45,250 nt of DNA from Methylacidimicrobium fagopyrum (lineage in GTDB: Bacteria; Verrucomicrobiota; Verrucomicrobiia; Limisphaerales; UBA11358), in assembly GCA_026225255.1 (NCBI GenBank), contig JAMFSJ010000047.1, forward strand, positions 1-45,250, written 5' to 3'. Shown here one piece after another: positions 20,601-29,121 of this stretch. The notes under the pieces are model-generated. The model saw only the letters and a program-made list of their open reading frames with translations, was not told the DNA's origin and did no database searches. Position 1 is the stretch's first letter, and every line of letters begins with the position of its first letter. A program made the position numbers and the translations under genes.

Positions 20601-23294
20601 AATATGCCGTTCAGCGGGTTTGGGCCGGGTAATACGGCGGTGCAATTTAACGGCTCGGATTCAGATGTGGTTATTCCGGGATTTAATTTTTCCACGACCA
20701 ATTTCAGCGTCACCGGTTGGGTCAAATGTGATGGCGCGCAAACCGCGTGGTCCGGGTTGGCCTATAGTCGCGGCAGCATCAACGGCAATGGCACGGGTCT
20801 GATGGTTGCCAATAAAGGGAGTAATGTTGAATTGCGCTATTCATGGAACGATGACGGAGCCGACTACAATTTTAGCTCCGGATTGAATCTGCCCACTAAT
20901 GGCCTGTGGGCTTTTATTGCGCTGACCATTGAACCGACGCGCGCCATTATTTATTTTGCCACCAACTCGGTGCTGCAATCGGCAACGAATACGGTAGTCA
21001 ATGTCGGCCAGACCTTTAATGGTAGCTTTTATTTAGGACTTGATCCCAGTAGTTCCAGTCGTCGATTTAATGGCACATTGGACGAAATAGCGCTTTATAA
21101 TCGGACGCTGACCCCGACGCAAATCGGCCAGATACTTTCAGCGGCGCAACAATCTAATCCAACCATCAGCCTGGATAGTCCAGCCAATGGTTCCGTTTAT
21201 GCCGCCCCGGCTACTATCACGCTCAACGCCAGCGTTCAACCCGGCGGCCACACGATTAACTACGTCCAATTTTTCAGCGGCCAAAGTCTGTTGGGAATTT
21301 CCAGTAACGCGCCTTACACGCTGACTTTAACCAACCTGGCTGCGGGCAATTATACCTTGTTCGCTCAAGCTGTCTATGATGCTGCCGCCATGGTTTCCTC
21401 CGCTCCGGCCATCATCACACTGAACCCTGCACCGCTCCTGCCCGCGGCCCCTAATGTCACTACTTTGGCCAGTAACTTGGTCACGGTTAGTTGGGCGCGG
21501 GCCACTTACGCCTCGAGTTATTATTTGTTTCGCAACGGAAATTTAATCGCCACTTTGGCCGGGACAAACTATCAAGACTTTGGTTTGGTGGGCGGCTCGA
21601 ATTACTGTTACTCCCTGATCGCCAACAATAATTATGGTAGTTCACTGGCGGGTCCTGCTAGTTGCGTGACCCTGCCAACGACGGGTTTCGGCTTCGCCTG
21701 GGATGCCCAAGTTACGGGCGCGTTGAGCGATGGTAACGGTAATTGCGGAACCAATGCCGCTAATTGGTGGACGGGTTCGGTGGATACCCCTTGGAAAAAT
21801 GGCGGTGTGGCGGTGATCGGTGCCGGGGCGACGACCAATTGCATTGTGACCATCACCAATACGATCACTCCTGGCAAAATCATCTTTAACCTAAACAATG
21901 GCGGGAGTTATTCACTCGCGGGAACTTTGGCGATTAGTTTGACCAACACCGTTCAGCCGATGATCGTTCAGGTTGACGACCTCAGCAGCACGATTGGCGT
22001 GCCAATCCAAGGTGTGGGTAGCTTCACCAAGACCGGCTCCGGTTCATTGACGATTTCCACTGCGACCACCCTGACCGGCACCACCACGGTCAGCAACGGC
22101 ACAATCATTGTGAATATCATCAAAGGTTTGAACAGCAGCTCGATCAATATTCAAAGCAATGCGACCGTGATCGCCTCAGCTTCCGGCGGAAACGCTTTTC
22201 AAAATTACTCGAAGACGATGACCGTCTATTCCGGCGGCACGTTGACCCTGGCTGGTGGTGATTACTCCAACCTTGGCGGATTTATCTATCTGCAAGGCGG
22301 TGCGACTTTCGGTGGCTTGGATAGCGGCGTCTGGGGTTCGTGGCAGATCAATGATTCGGATAGCTCCATTCACATCACCAATGGTAGTCCGGTAGCGGCG
22401 GTTATCAGCGCCCAAGGATTGCATGGGGTTAGTAATAAATCACTAATCTTGGACGTGGCGGATGTGACAACGAATGCCAACGTGGACTTATCGTTCACCG
22501 GCACTTTGACGACAGGTAATGGCGATAACTCGAACTATGGCATCACCAAAACCGGCGCCGGCACAATGGCTTTCAAAGGGAGCGGCACTTATATCGGCAC
22601 CACTACGAATCGCGCCGGCACATTGCTGGTCGATGGGATCATTGCCAACTCGCCTTCGTTGATGGTCAACTCCGGTGCGACTTTAGGTGGCACCGGCACG
22701 ATCGCCGCCGCCAGCACGATTTTAGCCAGTGGTGTTTTGGCGCCGGGCGACAATACCATCGGCACTTTGACGATCACGAATACTTTAAAACTTTCTGGCA
22801 GTTGTCTGATGGAAGTCAGTAAGTCTGGTTTGGCGCTGACGAATGATTTAATTAAAGGCGTCACGACTTTAACTTGTGGCGGCTTATTAGTCGTGACTAA
22901 CCTTGGCGTCACGCCGCTGGCCGCGGGAGATAGTTTTAACTTATTCAAAGCGCAGATTTATGCGGGAACTTTCGCCAGTTATACTTTGCCCACGTTAATG
23001 AGCGGCTTGGCTTGGGACACTTCTAAGTTAGCGGTCAACGGCAGCCTTACGGTTTATGCTCCTCCTCTACCGGGTTTCACCGGACTCGGCATGGCTAGCG
23101 GTGGCTTTAATTTGAACGGCACGGGCGTAGTCGGTCAAGCGTATGTGTTATTGAGCGCGTCGAACTTGATGCCGCCGATTGCCTGGGTAAAGCTATTGAC
23201 CAACACCGCCAATAGCAGCGGTATTTTTAACTTCGCCGACCCGCAGGCGACGAATGCGTCGCAGCAATTTTATCGGGTTCAATCAGCCCAGTAA
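17661..23294 (+). CDS. Giant secreted multidomain protein (DUF3472-like, PA14, Ig, LamG, PATR)
   Basis: About 1877 residues. I prefer ATG 17661 (MKKISAYSLLILLTVL, a clean signal peptide) over ATG 17649. Approximate order: a Trp-rich N-terminal domain resembling DUF3472 (25-270), PA14 (400-540, with DDGSKLYLDGQLVINWDG), an Ig-like domain (560-635), a DUF1349-like jelly roll (635-845), Ig (850-930), LamG (940-1165), Ig-like (1170-1260), Fn3-like (1260-1340), PATR strands (1345-1800), and a C-terminal domain ending QQFYRVQSAQ. PA14 and LamG domains commonly bind carbohydrate, so it probably grips or displays glycan at the cell surface; no catalytic domain is certain. A lipoprotein gene begins 15 bp downstream. 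Confidence 0.8.
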   Translation: MKKISAYSLLILLTVLASFSARAEYSYFNTSTGGSLSGSDGIIKDVRWPYWNGGYYNTWINDNWTSSDGVSGYFYNGLALPAANSPNPVNTQQTVNWSFWPLSSPINITDTINPVYSSPNTFSMQTIAEGTIFRSPSQWSFWQTNVWYRMVLRTWQPVVAPPHTGYSGTWMRDPVTGIWYHVATIKLPMSVTGITGADGFQENAVGSTLPERTDYRNCYYHRSGTWSPANNFQAYNHGGGIENAGLIENNTAVYYETAENDPGYTGTITNQGQSSSVLVMNNQPATPTFDPILVTNYSASVYGNQLLVQWQILPTSSPQFAYRLDVYTNAAYTGNIVTNFYDIDPEARQELVSLANVSTPYVKLTIIDIFYQTNAAISLTPTNATLNTSSSPTGTGSGLNFAYYQSASNISSSSSGTNWSSMPNFAALTPLSQGAVSGLDLTPRKRRNGYAFNFNGYINAPTDGLYTFTLNSDDGSKLYLDGQLVINWDGEHSPSSLSGAIALQAGLHALNVQYFSDTQPTSLFSEYFDTLTLSYAGPGLANTLVPTSAYYRQPVANEPVINLSSPTNGAVIPVSGVPLSAVVTPNGATINKVQFYLGNTYWTQDTTLPYSSSSFFWANTNNPIHARIYYNTTNVLDSGVNLVTTTNGSLAPWQYAQAFYHNTPNGAAIQGGTYSVIGDGVNLLTRQVNGDCTFIAHLASLPSTAAAPDGSSASTSWQAGIILRGNTNMVPGYPWGISGTAPFTAVFGQVNGGTYYQDESMVNGGGGFASSNLGGQKWFKLQRAGNVFTSFVSADGVSWKSVFTNTLTDFPTTLYVGFFTYAGPSSNPNVPWASFDNVSLTGNIVGPPGVTINPAADTSYVGQAVTLNASPSGNAPFYYQWQYNGVNLLNATNASLVLTNLQAADSGLYSMSLTNANGSATANATVTVLSAPPATAQILSANPIAYWQLNEPAGPTAYDTVGPYNGTGEGGIAFGVPGVTNMPFSGFGPGNTAVQFNGSDSDVVIPGFNFSTTNFSVTGWVKCDGAQTAWSGLAYSRGSINGNGTGLMVANKGSNVELRYSWNDDGADYNFSSGLNLPTNGLWAFIALTIEPTRAIIYFATNSVLQSATNTVVNVGQTFNGSFYLGLDPSSSSRRFNGTLDEIALYNRTLTPTQIGQILSAAQQSNPTISLDSPANGSVYAAPATITLNASVQPGGHTINYVQFFSGQSLLGISSNAPYTLTLTNLAAGNYTLFAQAVYDAAAMVSSAPAIITLNPAPLLPAAPNVTTLASNLVTVSWARATYASSYYLFRNGNLIATLAGTNYQDFGLVGGSNYCYSLIANNNYGSSLAGPASCVTLPTTGFGFAWDAQVTGALSDGNGNCGTNAANWWTGSVDTPWKNGGVAVIGAGATTNCIVTITNTITPGKIIFNLNNGGSYSLAGTLAISLTNTVQPMIVQVDDLSSTIGVPIQGVGSFTKTGSGSLTISTATTLTGTTTVSNGTIIVNIIKGLNSSSINIQSNATVIASASGGNAFQNYSKTMTVYSGGTLTLAGGDYSNLGGFIYLQGGATFGGLDSGVWGSWQINDSDSSIHITNGSPVAAVISAQGLHGVSNKSLILDVADVTTNANVDLSFTGTLTTGNGDNSNYGITKTGAGTMAFKGSGTYIGTTTNRAGTLLVDGIIANSPSLMVNSGATLGGTGTIAAASTILASGVLAPGDNTIGTLTITNTLKLSGSCLMEVSKSGLALTNDLIKGVTTLTCGGLLVVTNLGVTPLAAGDSFNLFKAQIYAGTFASYTLPTLMSGLAWDTSKLAVNGSLTVYAPPLPGFTGLGMASGGFNLNGTGVVGQAYVLLSASNLMPPIAWVKLLTNTANSSGIFNFADPQATNASQQFYRVQSAQ

Positions 23295-23309
23295 GCTCAG
23301 CAAACGACT

Positions 23310-23963
23310 ATGAAACGCCCTGGATCATTTCAATTTAACTCCCGTAACTTCGGCCGCATTGTTTTAGTCGGCGGCGTATTAGCAGGGTGGCTGGCCTTGT
23401 GCGGTTGCGGAAAAAAAGAAGCAGGCACAACGGGTGATAAACGTTGGGCGGCGCTGGGGCAGGTCATGGCGGAAAGAACAACGGCGCTTTGCAACAACGG
23501 CGGTAACATTGTGTTGTTGATCAATAAAAATGATCAAGCCAACGACACGTCGTTCGCCCAAACGGCGGACGCTTTTCGCAAGCACTTAGGGCCAGCCGTT
23601 AAAGTGATGGCGACCGAAAGTATTGATCTACCTTTATCCGCCGCGCCGGGCATGGAACCTTTTTCCGCCAATCAATTGGCGGACGTATTACAAAAATATG
23701 CCACGGCGGATTATGTGGTTTCCTTCGTCGGGGTGCCGCGGTTGACCACCGCGCAGATCGCGCAATTGCCGTCGCCCCGACCGCCCATGATCGTGGTTAT
23801 CGCTCGCAGTCAGCCGACGCCGGAGATGTTCAGTCAGAAGGTGGTTAGTCTGGTGGCGGTTCCTAAAATGTTGTCGGACGCGGAATTGGCCGAGGTTCAT
23901 TCTGGTCGGGCGATGTCGGCCCAAGAAGTATTTGATGCGCAATATCAAGTGCTCCCGCCGTAA
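23310..23963 (+). CDS. Lipoprotein of unknown function
   Basis: A 217-residue protein with a lipoprotein signal: basic start, hydrophobic stretch and lipobox L-C-G-C with the acylated Cys at about residue 33. The mature part alternates hydrophobic strands and helices (NIVLLINKND, ADYVVSFVGVP, PPMIVVIARSQ), suggesting an alpha/beta fold. I do not recognise the family. It starts 15 bp after the giant multidomain gene and is likely co-transcribed, so it may anchor or help export that protein. Confidence 0.75.
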   Translation: MKRPGSFQFNSRNFGRIVLVGGVLAGWLALCGCGKKEAGTTGDKRWAALGQVMAERTTALCNNGGNIVLLINKNDQANDTSFAQTADAFRKHLGPAVKVMATESIDLPLSAAPGMEPFSANQLADVLQKYATADYVVSFVGVPRLTTAQIAQLPSPRPPMIVVIARSQPTPEMFSQKVVSLVAVPKMLSDAELAEVHSGRAMSAQEVFDAQYQVLPP

Positions 23964-24051
23964 AATAGTTAGCGACGCAATTAAAGTGCTGAAGCATCGG
24001 CGAAGGGTTACGTTGCTAGGAAGTCAGCTTGTTTAAAACACTTTGTTTTTT

Positions 24052-27000
24052 ATGACGAAAATAATCGGCACCTCGAAACGGATTTATCATCCGGGTTTAA
24101 CTTTTTTACGGCGGCTGATATTATTGGCCGGCAGCGGATTTCTATTTGCCACCGCGAAAGCGGATAATTCATTGTTGTGGTATAACGCGCCGGGCGTTGG
24201 GAATTTGACGCAAGGTTTAATGCTGGGCAATGGCCGGCTCGGCCTGACCATGCCTGGCAATGTTACCAACGAAAACATTGTCCTCAACGAATCGAGCTTG
24301 TGGGCGGGTAATGCCAATCCTTCCGGCAACTACGATAACGGTCCCACGGGTAACATGGGCGCTTACCAACTTTTCGGTAACTTGCTGATCAATCTGCCGT
24401 CGCAAGCGAATTATACCGGTTATCGGCGGACGCTGGATATTAGCACGGGCGTGGCGACGGTGACTTATACGAATAACGGAGTCACTTACACGCGCACCTT
24501 ATTTTGCAGCGCTCCGGATCAAGTGGCCGTAGTGCAACTGACCGCCAGTGCGCCGTCGGCTTACACGGGTAGCATTCAATTGATCGATGGCCATACTAAT
24601 ACCATGGCTTCCACGGCGGGCGGGCTGATGTTTAACGGCGCGCTGTATAATGGCGAATTATACGAGGCGCAATTACAAGTGACCAATAGCGGCGGCACGT
24701 TGGTGAGCAGTGGCGGCGTCCTTAACTTCACCAATTGTGATAGCTTGACGCTGGTCCTCGCGTTAGGAACGGATTATGTGCCGAACTACGCCGTGAATTA
24801 TCACGGCTCGAATCCGCACGCGGCGGTCATAGCGCAAGCGCAGGCGGCCGTGGCCAAAACTTTTCCCACGCTGCTGACGGCGCACACGAATGATTTTTCC
24901 GCTTTATTTAATCGCGTAACGATTCACGTGGGCACGCCGCCGGCCGGCCGCACAAATATGCCGACGAATCTGCGGCTCGCGGCCAATGCTGCCAACGATG
25001 ACGATCCGGGGATGGAGGAAATGCTCTTTCAATATGGCCGTTACATGATCATTTCCGGTTCGCGTTCGGCGCTGCCGCTCAATTTACAAGGTATCTGGAA
25101 TGATAATAACAATCCACCGTGGGCGTCGGATTATCACTTTGATTTGAACCTGCAAGAATGTTACTGGAGCGAGGAAGTCGCGAACTTGAGCGAATGCACG
25201 TTGCCGTTTATCACCTATCTACAAAGCCAGATCCCATCGTGGCGTAATATCACGACGAATACCAGTTCGGCGCTGAACAATGGCTATTACGGCGGCGCGT
25301 TTGGGGGCACGAACGGTTGGACGACGCGCACGAGCGGCAATCTCAATGGCGGCATGGGTTGGGAATGGATCGAGGCCGGCAACGCGTGGTTGTGTATGAC
25401 GGTGTGGGAACATTATGCGTTCACCGGCGACACGAATTATTTGCGTGACGTGGCGTATCCGATGTTGAAAGAGACGTGTCAATTTTGGCAGCAACATTTG
25501 CAACCGCTGGCGACGACGACCAGCGACGGCGTGCCCGCGGGTGTGTTGATCGTGACGAACGGCTGGGCAGCGGAACATGGTCCGCGCGAAAACGGCGTGA
25601 CCGGCGATCAAGTGCTGATCTGGGACGTGTTCAATAATTATCAAAAAGCGTGCAGCGTTTTGAATACGGATGCGGTCTTTGCCGTGACGGTCTCTAACAT
25701 GCAAGCCAACTTACTGGGGCCGCGCGTCGGGCCGCAGGGCGAACTCCGCGAATGGCTCTACACGCCCGACACCGCTGGCGACAATGGCGATGGTGCGTTG
25801 ATGTATTTGATCTGCGTTTATCCCGGACGCCAAGTGACGCCGGAAAAAACACCGGCACTGGTCGCGGCGGCGCGCGTTAGCACGCTGACCTTAGGTTATG
25901 GTTATGAATGGGGACCGCCCTGGCACATGGGCGTTTACGATCGCATTTATGATTGGTGGGATGCGCATGATCAGTTGCGATATTATATGGCCAATAAAAT
26001 CGGCTGCAATTTGGTTGGCCTATACAGCAGCACCACGCCGCAGTGGGACAGCACCTGTTCGATCACCGCGGCGATGGCGGAAATGCTCCTGCAAAGCCAC
26101 GCCGGTTTTATCAATTTGCTGCCCACGTTGCCGAACGCCTGGCCAGCTGGCTCCGTTGCGGGTTTGCGCGCAAACGGCGGTTACACCCTCGGCATCACAT
26201 GGACGAATGCCGCGGCGACGGCGACGATTACTCCGGATTTTTCGGGTAACTGTAGGGTGCATACGCCGAATCCGCTCAGCGTCACCCTCAACGGGGCGCC
26301 AGTCTCTACGACGCAAACTTTCGGCGGGATGACGCAATGGTCCGCTCTGGCGGGTAGCACTTATACGTTGCAATGGGTCTTGCCACCGTTCCCCGCGCAG
26401 ATTCCCGTGCCCGCAGATTATGCGAACGGCATCGGCATCGGTAAGACCTTGAGTTGGACTTCCGGCAGCAGCACTTATCAATACAATGTCTATTTCGGCA
26501 CCAGCTCGAATGCAGTATTGAATGCGACCCCCAGTTCAGCGGAATTTCAGGGAACGCAGGGAACAACGACTTTTACCACACCCATCGCGTTGAGCAATTC
26601 GGTGACTTATTTTTGGCGCGTGGATGAGCTCGATGGCACAAACCTCGGCACGGGAGCGTTGTGGCAATTCACGAGTTTAGCCGCGATCACCAATCCGATT
26701 GCGAGTTGGCATCTCAACGAAACGTCCGGCTCGACGGCGTATTCGGCCGCGGGTAATGACAATGGCACCGCACAAGGTAACGTCACGTTTGGTGTGCCCG
26801 GCGTGACGAATGCGCCGTTCACGCAATTTGGCAGCACCAATCTCGCCGCGCAATTTGATGGCGCAAGCGCGACGATTTCCGTGCCGCCGTTGAACCTGAA
26901 TACGAATACGTTTTCTATTACGGCCTGGATTAAATTGAATGGCGCGCAGCCCAATTACTGCGGGGTCGTTTATGCGGATACGCCCAACTATTCCGGCTTA

Positions 27001-28947
27001 ATTTTTACGACGGGAAACCAATTGGGCTATAACTGGAATAATGCCACTTATGGTTGGCAATCCGCCTTGGTGCCGGCCAATGGCGTGTGGACGTTTGTCG
27101 CGCTGACGATTTCGCCGACAAACGCAATCCTGTATATGTCTACTAATGGTGTATTAATTTCGGCGACGAATAATGTGGCCAACGCTGCGTCCGCGTTTAC
27201 CGGACAACTTTATTTTGGATCCGACAACGGCACTTATCGTTGGTTCAACGGCACGATGGATGAGATAGCGATTTACAGTCAAACGTTGACGCCGTCGCAA
27301 GTCGCCCAAGTGGTCGAAGCCGCCGTCACGCCCTCCGTCTGGAACGGCGGCGGTGGCAATGGTAATGGCAATTGGAGTCCGGCGGCCAACTGGAGCGGCA
27401 CCGCCCCGGTAAATTGGCAGTCTTTGATTTTTCAAGGCACACAAGGTCAAGTTAATACGAATAACTTGTTGAGCGGAGTAGGGCAGGTGGTGTTGAACAA
27501 CGGCGGCTTCACGCTCGCCGGCAATGCGTTGACTTTGGCGGGCGGTATTTCGAGCGTGACCGGCAACAACACGTTCGCCATCAACGCTACGCTTGCGAGT
27601 GACGGTCAGAATTTTGCGGTTAGCAATGGCACGCTCGTTGTCAGCGGCGTGCTGTCCGATGGCGGTAACGGTTATGGCCTGACGAAAACCGGCGCGGGCA
27701 TTTTGACGCTGACGAACAGTGATACTTTCACTGGCACCATAAATGTTCTCGGCGGCACGTTGAATTTACCCACCAGCGGTTCGGCCAATAGTTTGAAATG
27801 TTCCACCATCAACCTCGCTCCCGGCACGACGCTCGCGTGTGCTTATCAACCTTTCGGCTGGTATGCGAACAATAATTTGGTCGGACTCACCATTAATATC
27901 AACAACGCTACCTGTCAGGAAAACGGTTCGTTCGGTGTGAGTTATAATTTAACCGGCGGCAGTCTCACAGGTAATAGCTCACGACTCGATCTGGGCGCGT
28001 CCGGCGGCTTCAATTCTTTTATCACCACTTATCCCAGCGCCACGACCAGCGTCTTAAATCCGACCAATCAAATTTTGTTGCGTAACGATTCCGGCCAAAC
28101 CGCCTACACTTTTACCATGGCCGCGGGGACGACGACCAGCGGCATTGATTTGGACGTGCAACAACCGATCAACCAAAACACGGCGCCGTGTTCCATCATC
28201 AAAGCGGGTGCGGGCGTGATGCGCTTGACGGCGGCGAATACTTTTACCGGCTCGACGACGGTCAGTGGTGGCACGTTGCTGGTGAACGGATCGCTTGCCG
28301 CGGGCAGCGCGGTCAGTGTCCAAGCCAATGCCGCGCTCGGCGGCGCGGGAACGGTCAGCGGCTCCGTCACCATTCAAACGGGCGGCACGTTGTCGCCCGG
28401 CACGAATGGTTTGGGCATATTGAAGTTGGCGAAATCGCCTGTGCTCGGCGGGACGCTCCAATTCAGCCTCAACAAAGCCGCGAGCTTGCACAACAGCAGC
28501 CTGACCATCACCAGTGGCACGCTGACCAACTCGGGAAATTTGCTGGTGATCAATAACGGTTCAACTTTGGCTTTGGGGGATAACTTTCAACTCTTCAGCG
28601 CGGCCAGTTACACCGGCAGTTTTAGTCGCATCACTTTACCCACCCTGGCTGCCGGGCTGGCCTGGAATACCGCCAAATTAGCCGTCAACGGAACCATTTC
28701 TATTAGCAACAATGTGCCGCCCGTCGTCAAGAATTGGAATATGTCGGCTTCCGGAAATTCTCTGACCCTGACCGGCACCGGCATGACGAGTGCCACCTAT
28801 GTATTATTGACGACGCTGAATCTCGCGCCCGCCACATGGGTGGCGATGCTTACGAACTACGCCGATCCCGTCACCGGTTCCTTCCAATTTACCGACACGA
28901 ATATCGCCGGCTATCCCCAGCGTTTCTACCGCATCCAAGCGCAGTGA
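24052..28947 (+). CDS. Secreted GH95-like glycosidase fused to Ig-like, LamG and PATR modules
   Basis: About 1631 residues. ATG 24052 is preferred over TTG 24043 because it opens a normal signal peptide (about 1-38). Approximate order: GH95 catalytic unit (39-780), Fn3/Ig-like (782-880), LamG (881-1089), PATR strands (1097-1555), and a C-terminal domain ending QRFYRIQAQ. GH95 enzymes are inverting alpha-L-fucosidases or alpha-L-galactosidases. The segment usually written HxNINxQMNYW reads HFDLNLQECYW, so the first of the two catalytic Asn is Asp; AAEH keeps the expected acid Glu; the usual HRHxSHL before LYPG is missing. This suggests a divergent branch whose substrate may differ. It is the intact relative of the broken gene at 9003. 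Confidence 0.85.
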   Translation: MTKIIGTSKRIYHPGLTFLRRLILLAGSGFLFATAKADNSLLWYNAPGVGNLTQGLMLGNGRLGLTMPGNVTNENIVLNESSLWAGNANPSGNYDNGPTGNMGAYQLFGNLLINLPSQANYTGYRRTLDISTGVATVTYTNNGVTYTRTLFCSAPDQVAVVQLTASAPSAYTGSIQLIDGHTNTMASTAGGLMFNGALYNGELYEAQLQVTNSGGTLVSSGGVLNFTNCDSLTLVLALGTDYVPNYAVNYHGSNPHAAVIAQAQAAVAKTFPTLLTAHTNDFSALFNRVTIHVGTPPAGRTNMPTNLRLAANAANDDDPGMEEMLFQYGRYMIISGSRSALPLNLQGIWNDNNNPPWASDYHFDLNLQECYWSEEVANLSECTLPFITYLQSQIPSWRNITTNTSSALNNGYYGGAFGGTNGWTTRTSGNLNGGMGWEWIEAGNAWLCMTVWEHYAFTGDTNYLRDVAYPMLKETCQFWQQHLQPLATTTSDGVPAGVLIVTNGWAAEHGPRENGVTGDQVLIWDVFNNYQKACSVLNTDAVFAVTVSNMQANLLGPRVGPQGELREWLYTPDTAGDNGDGALMYLICVYPGRQVTPEKTPALVAAARVSTLTLGYGYEWGPPWHMGVYDRIYDWWDAHDQLRYYMANKIGCNLVGLYSSTTPQWDSTCSITAAMAEMLLQSHAGFINLLPTLPNAWPAGSVAGLRANGGYTLGITWTNAAATATITPDFSGNCRVHTPNPLSVTLNGAPVSTTQTFGGMTQWSALAGSTYTLQWVLPPFPAQIPVPADYANGIGIGKTLSWTSGSSTYQYNVYFGTSSNAVLNATPSSAEFQGTQGTTTFTTPIALSNSVTYFWRVDELDGTNLGTGALWQFTSLAAITNPIASWHLNETSGSTAYSAAGNDNGTAQGNVTFGVPGVTNAPFTQFGSTNLAAQFDGASATISVPPLNLNTNTFSITAWIKLNGAQPNYCGVVYADTPNYSGLIFTTGNQLGYNWNNATYGWQSALVPANGVWTFVALTISPTNAILYMSTNGVLISATNNVANAASAFTGQLYFGSDNGTYRWFNGTMDEIAIYSQTLTPSQVAQVVEAAVTPSVWNGGGGNGNGNWSPAANWSGTAPVNWQSLIFQGTQGQVNTNNLLSGVGQVVLNNGGFTLAGNALTLAGGISSVTGNNTFAINATLASDGQNFAVSNGTLVVSGVLSDGGNGYGLTKTGAGILTLTNSDTFTGTINVLGGTLNLPTSGSANSLKCSTINLAPGTTLACAYQPFGWYANNNLVGLTININNATCQENGSFGVSYNLTGGSLTGNSSRLDLGASGGFNSFITTYPSATTSVLNPTNQILLRNDSGQTAYTFTMAAGTTTSGIDLDVQQPINQNTAPCSIIKAGAGVMRLTAANTFTGSTTVSGGTLLVNGSLAAGSAVSVQANAALGGAGTVSGSVTIQTGGTLSPGTNGLGILKLAKSPVLGGTLQFSLNKAASLHNSSLTITSGTLTNSGNLLVINNGSTLALGDNFQLFSAASYTGSFSRITLPTLAAGLAWNTAKLAVNGTISISNNVPPVVKNWNMSASGNSLTLTGTGMTSATYVLLTTLNLAPATWVAMLTNYADPVTGSFQFTDTNIAGYPQRFYRIQAQ

Positions 28948-29047
28948 TTGAGTTATCGCCTTTTAACCTGGGCCCAATTTTGTGATCAAAGCGACCAGCT
29001 CCGTCGCCTGATTACTTCAATAAACCAGGCGGCCGCTTTGGGTGCGC

Positions 29048-29091
29048 ATTTATTGAAAAACACATGACTTGTGTGGTTTCCAACATGGGCA
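29048..29091 (+). promoter_or_regulatory. Shared palindromic regulatory element (copy 3)
   Basis: The 32 bp from 29048 to 29079 match copy 2 at 12719-12750 with a single C/T change in the core (CACATGACTTGTGTG). It ends 30 bp before the RraA-family gene, at the head of the catabolic operon, a suitable place for an operator. Confidence 0.6.
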
Positions 29092-29121
29092 TGAATCCAG
29101 GTTTACGGCATCCTTTTTTTC

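Noticed and set aside
17649..29000. SusC/SusD-type polysaccharide utilisation locus
   Set aside because: No TonB-dependent receptor or SusD-like lipoprotein is present; the 217-residue lipoprotein shows no SusD features.
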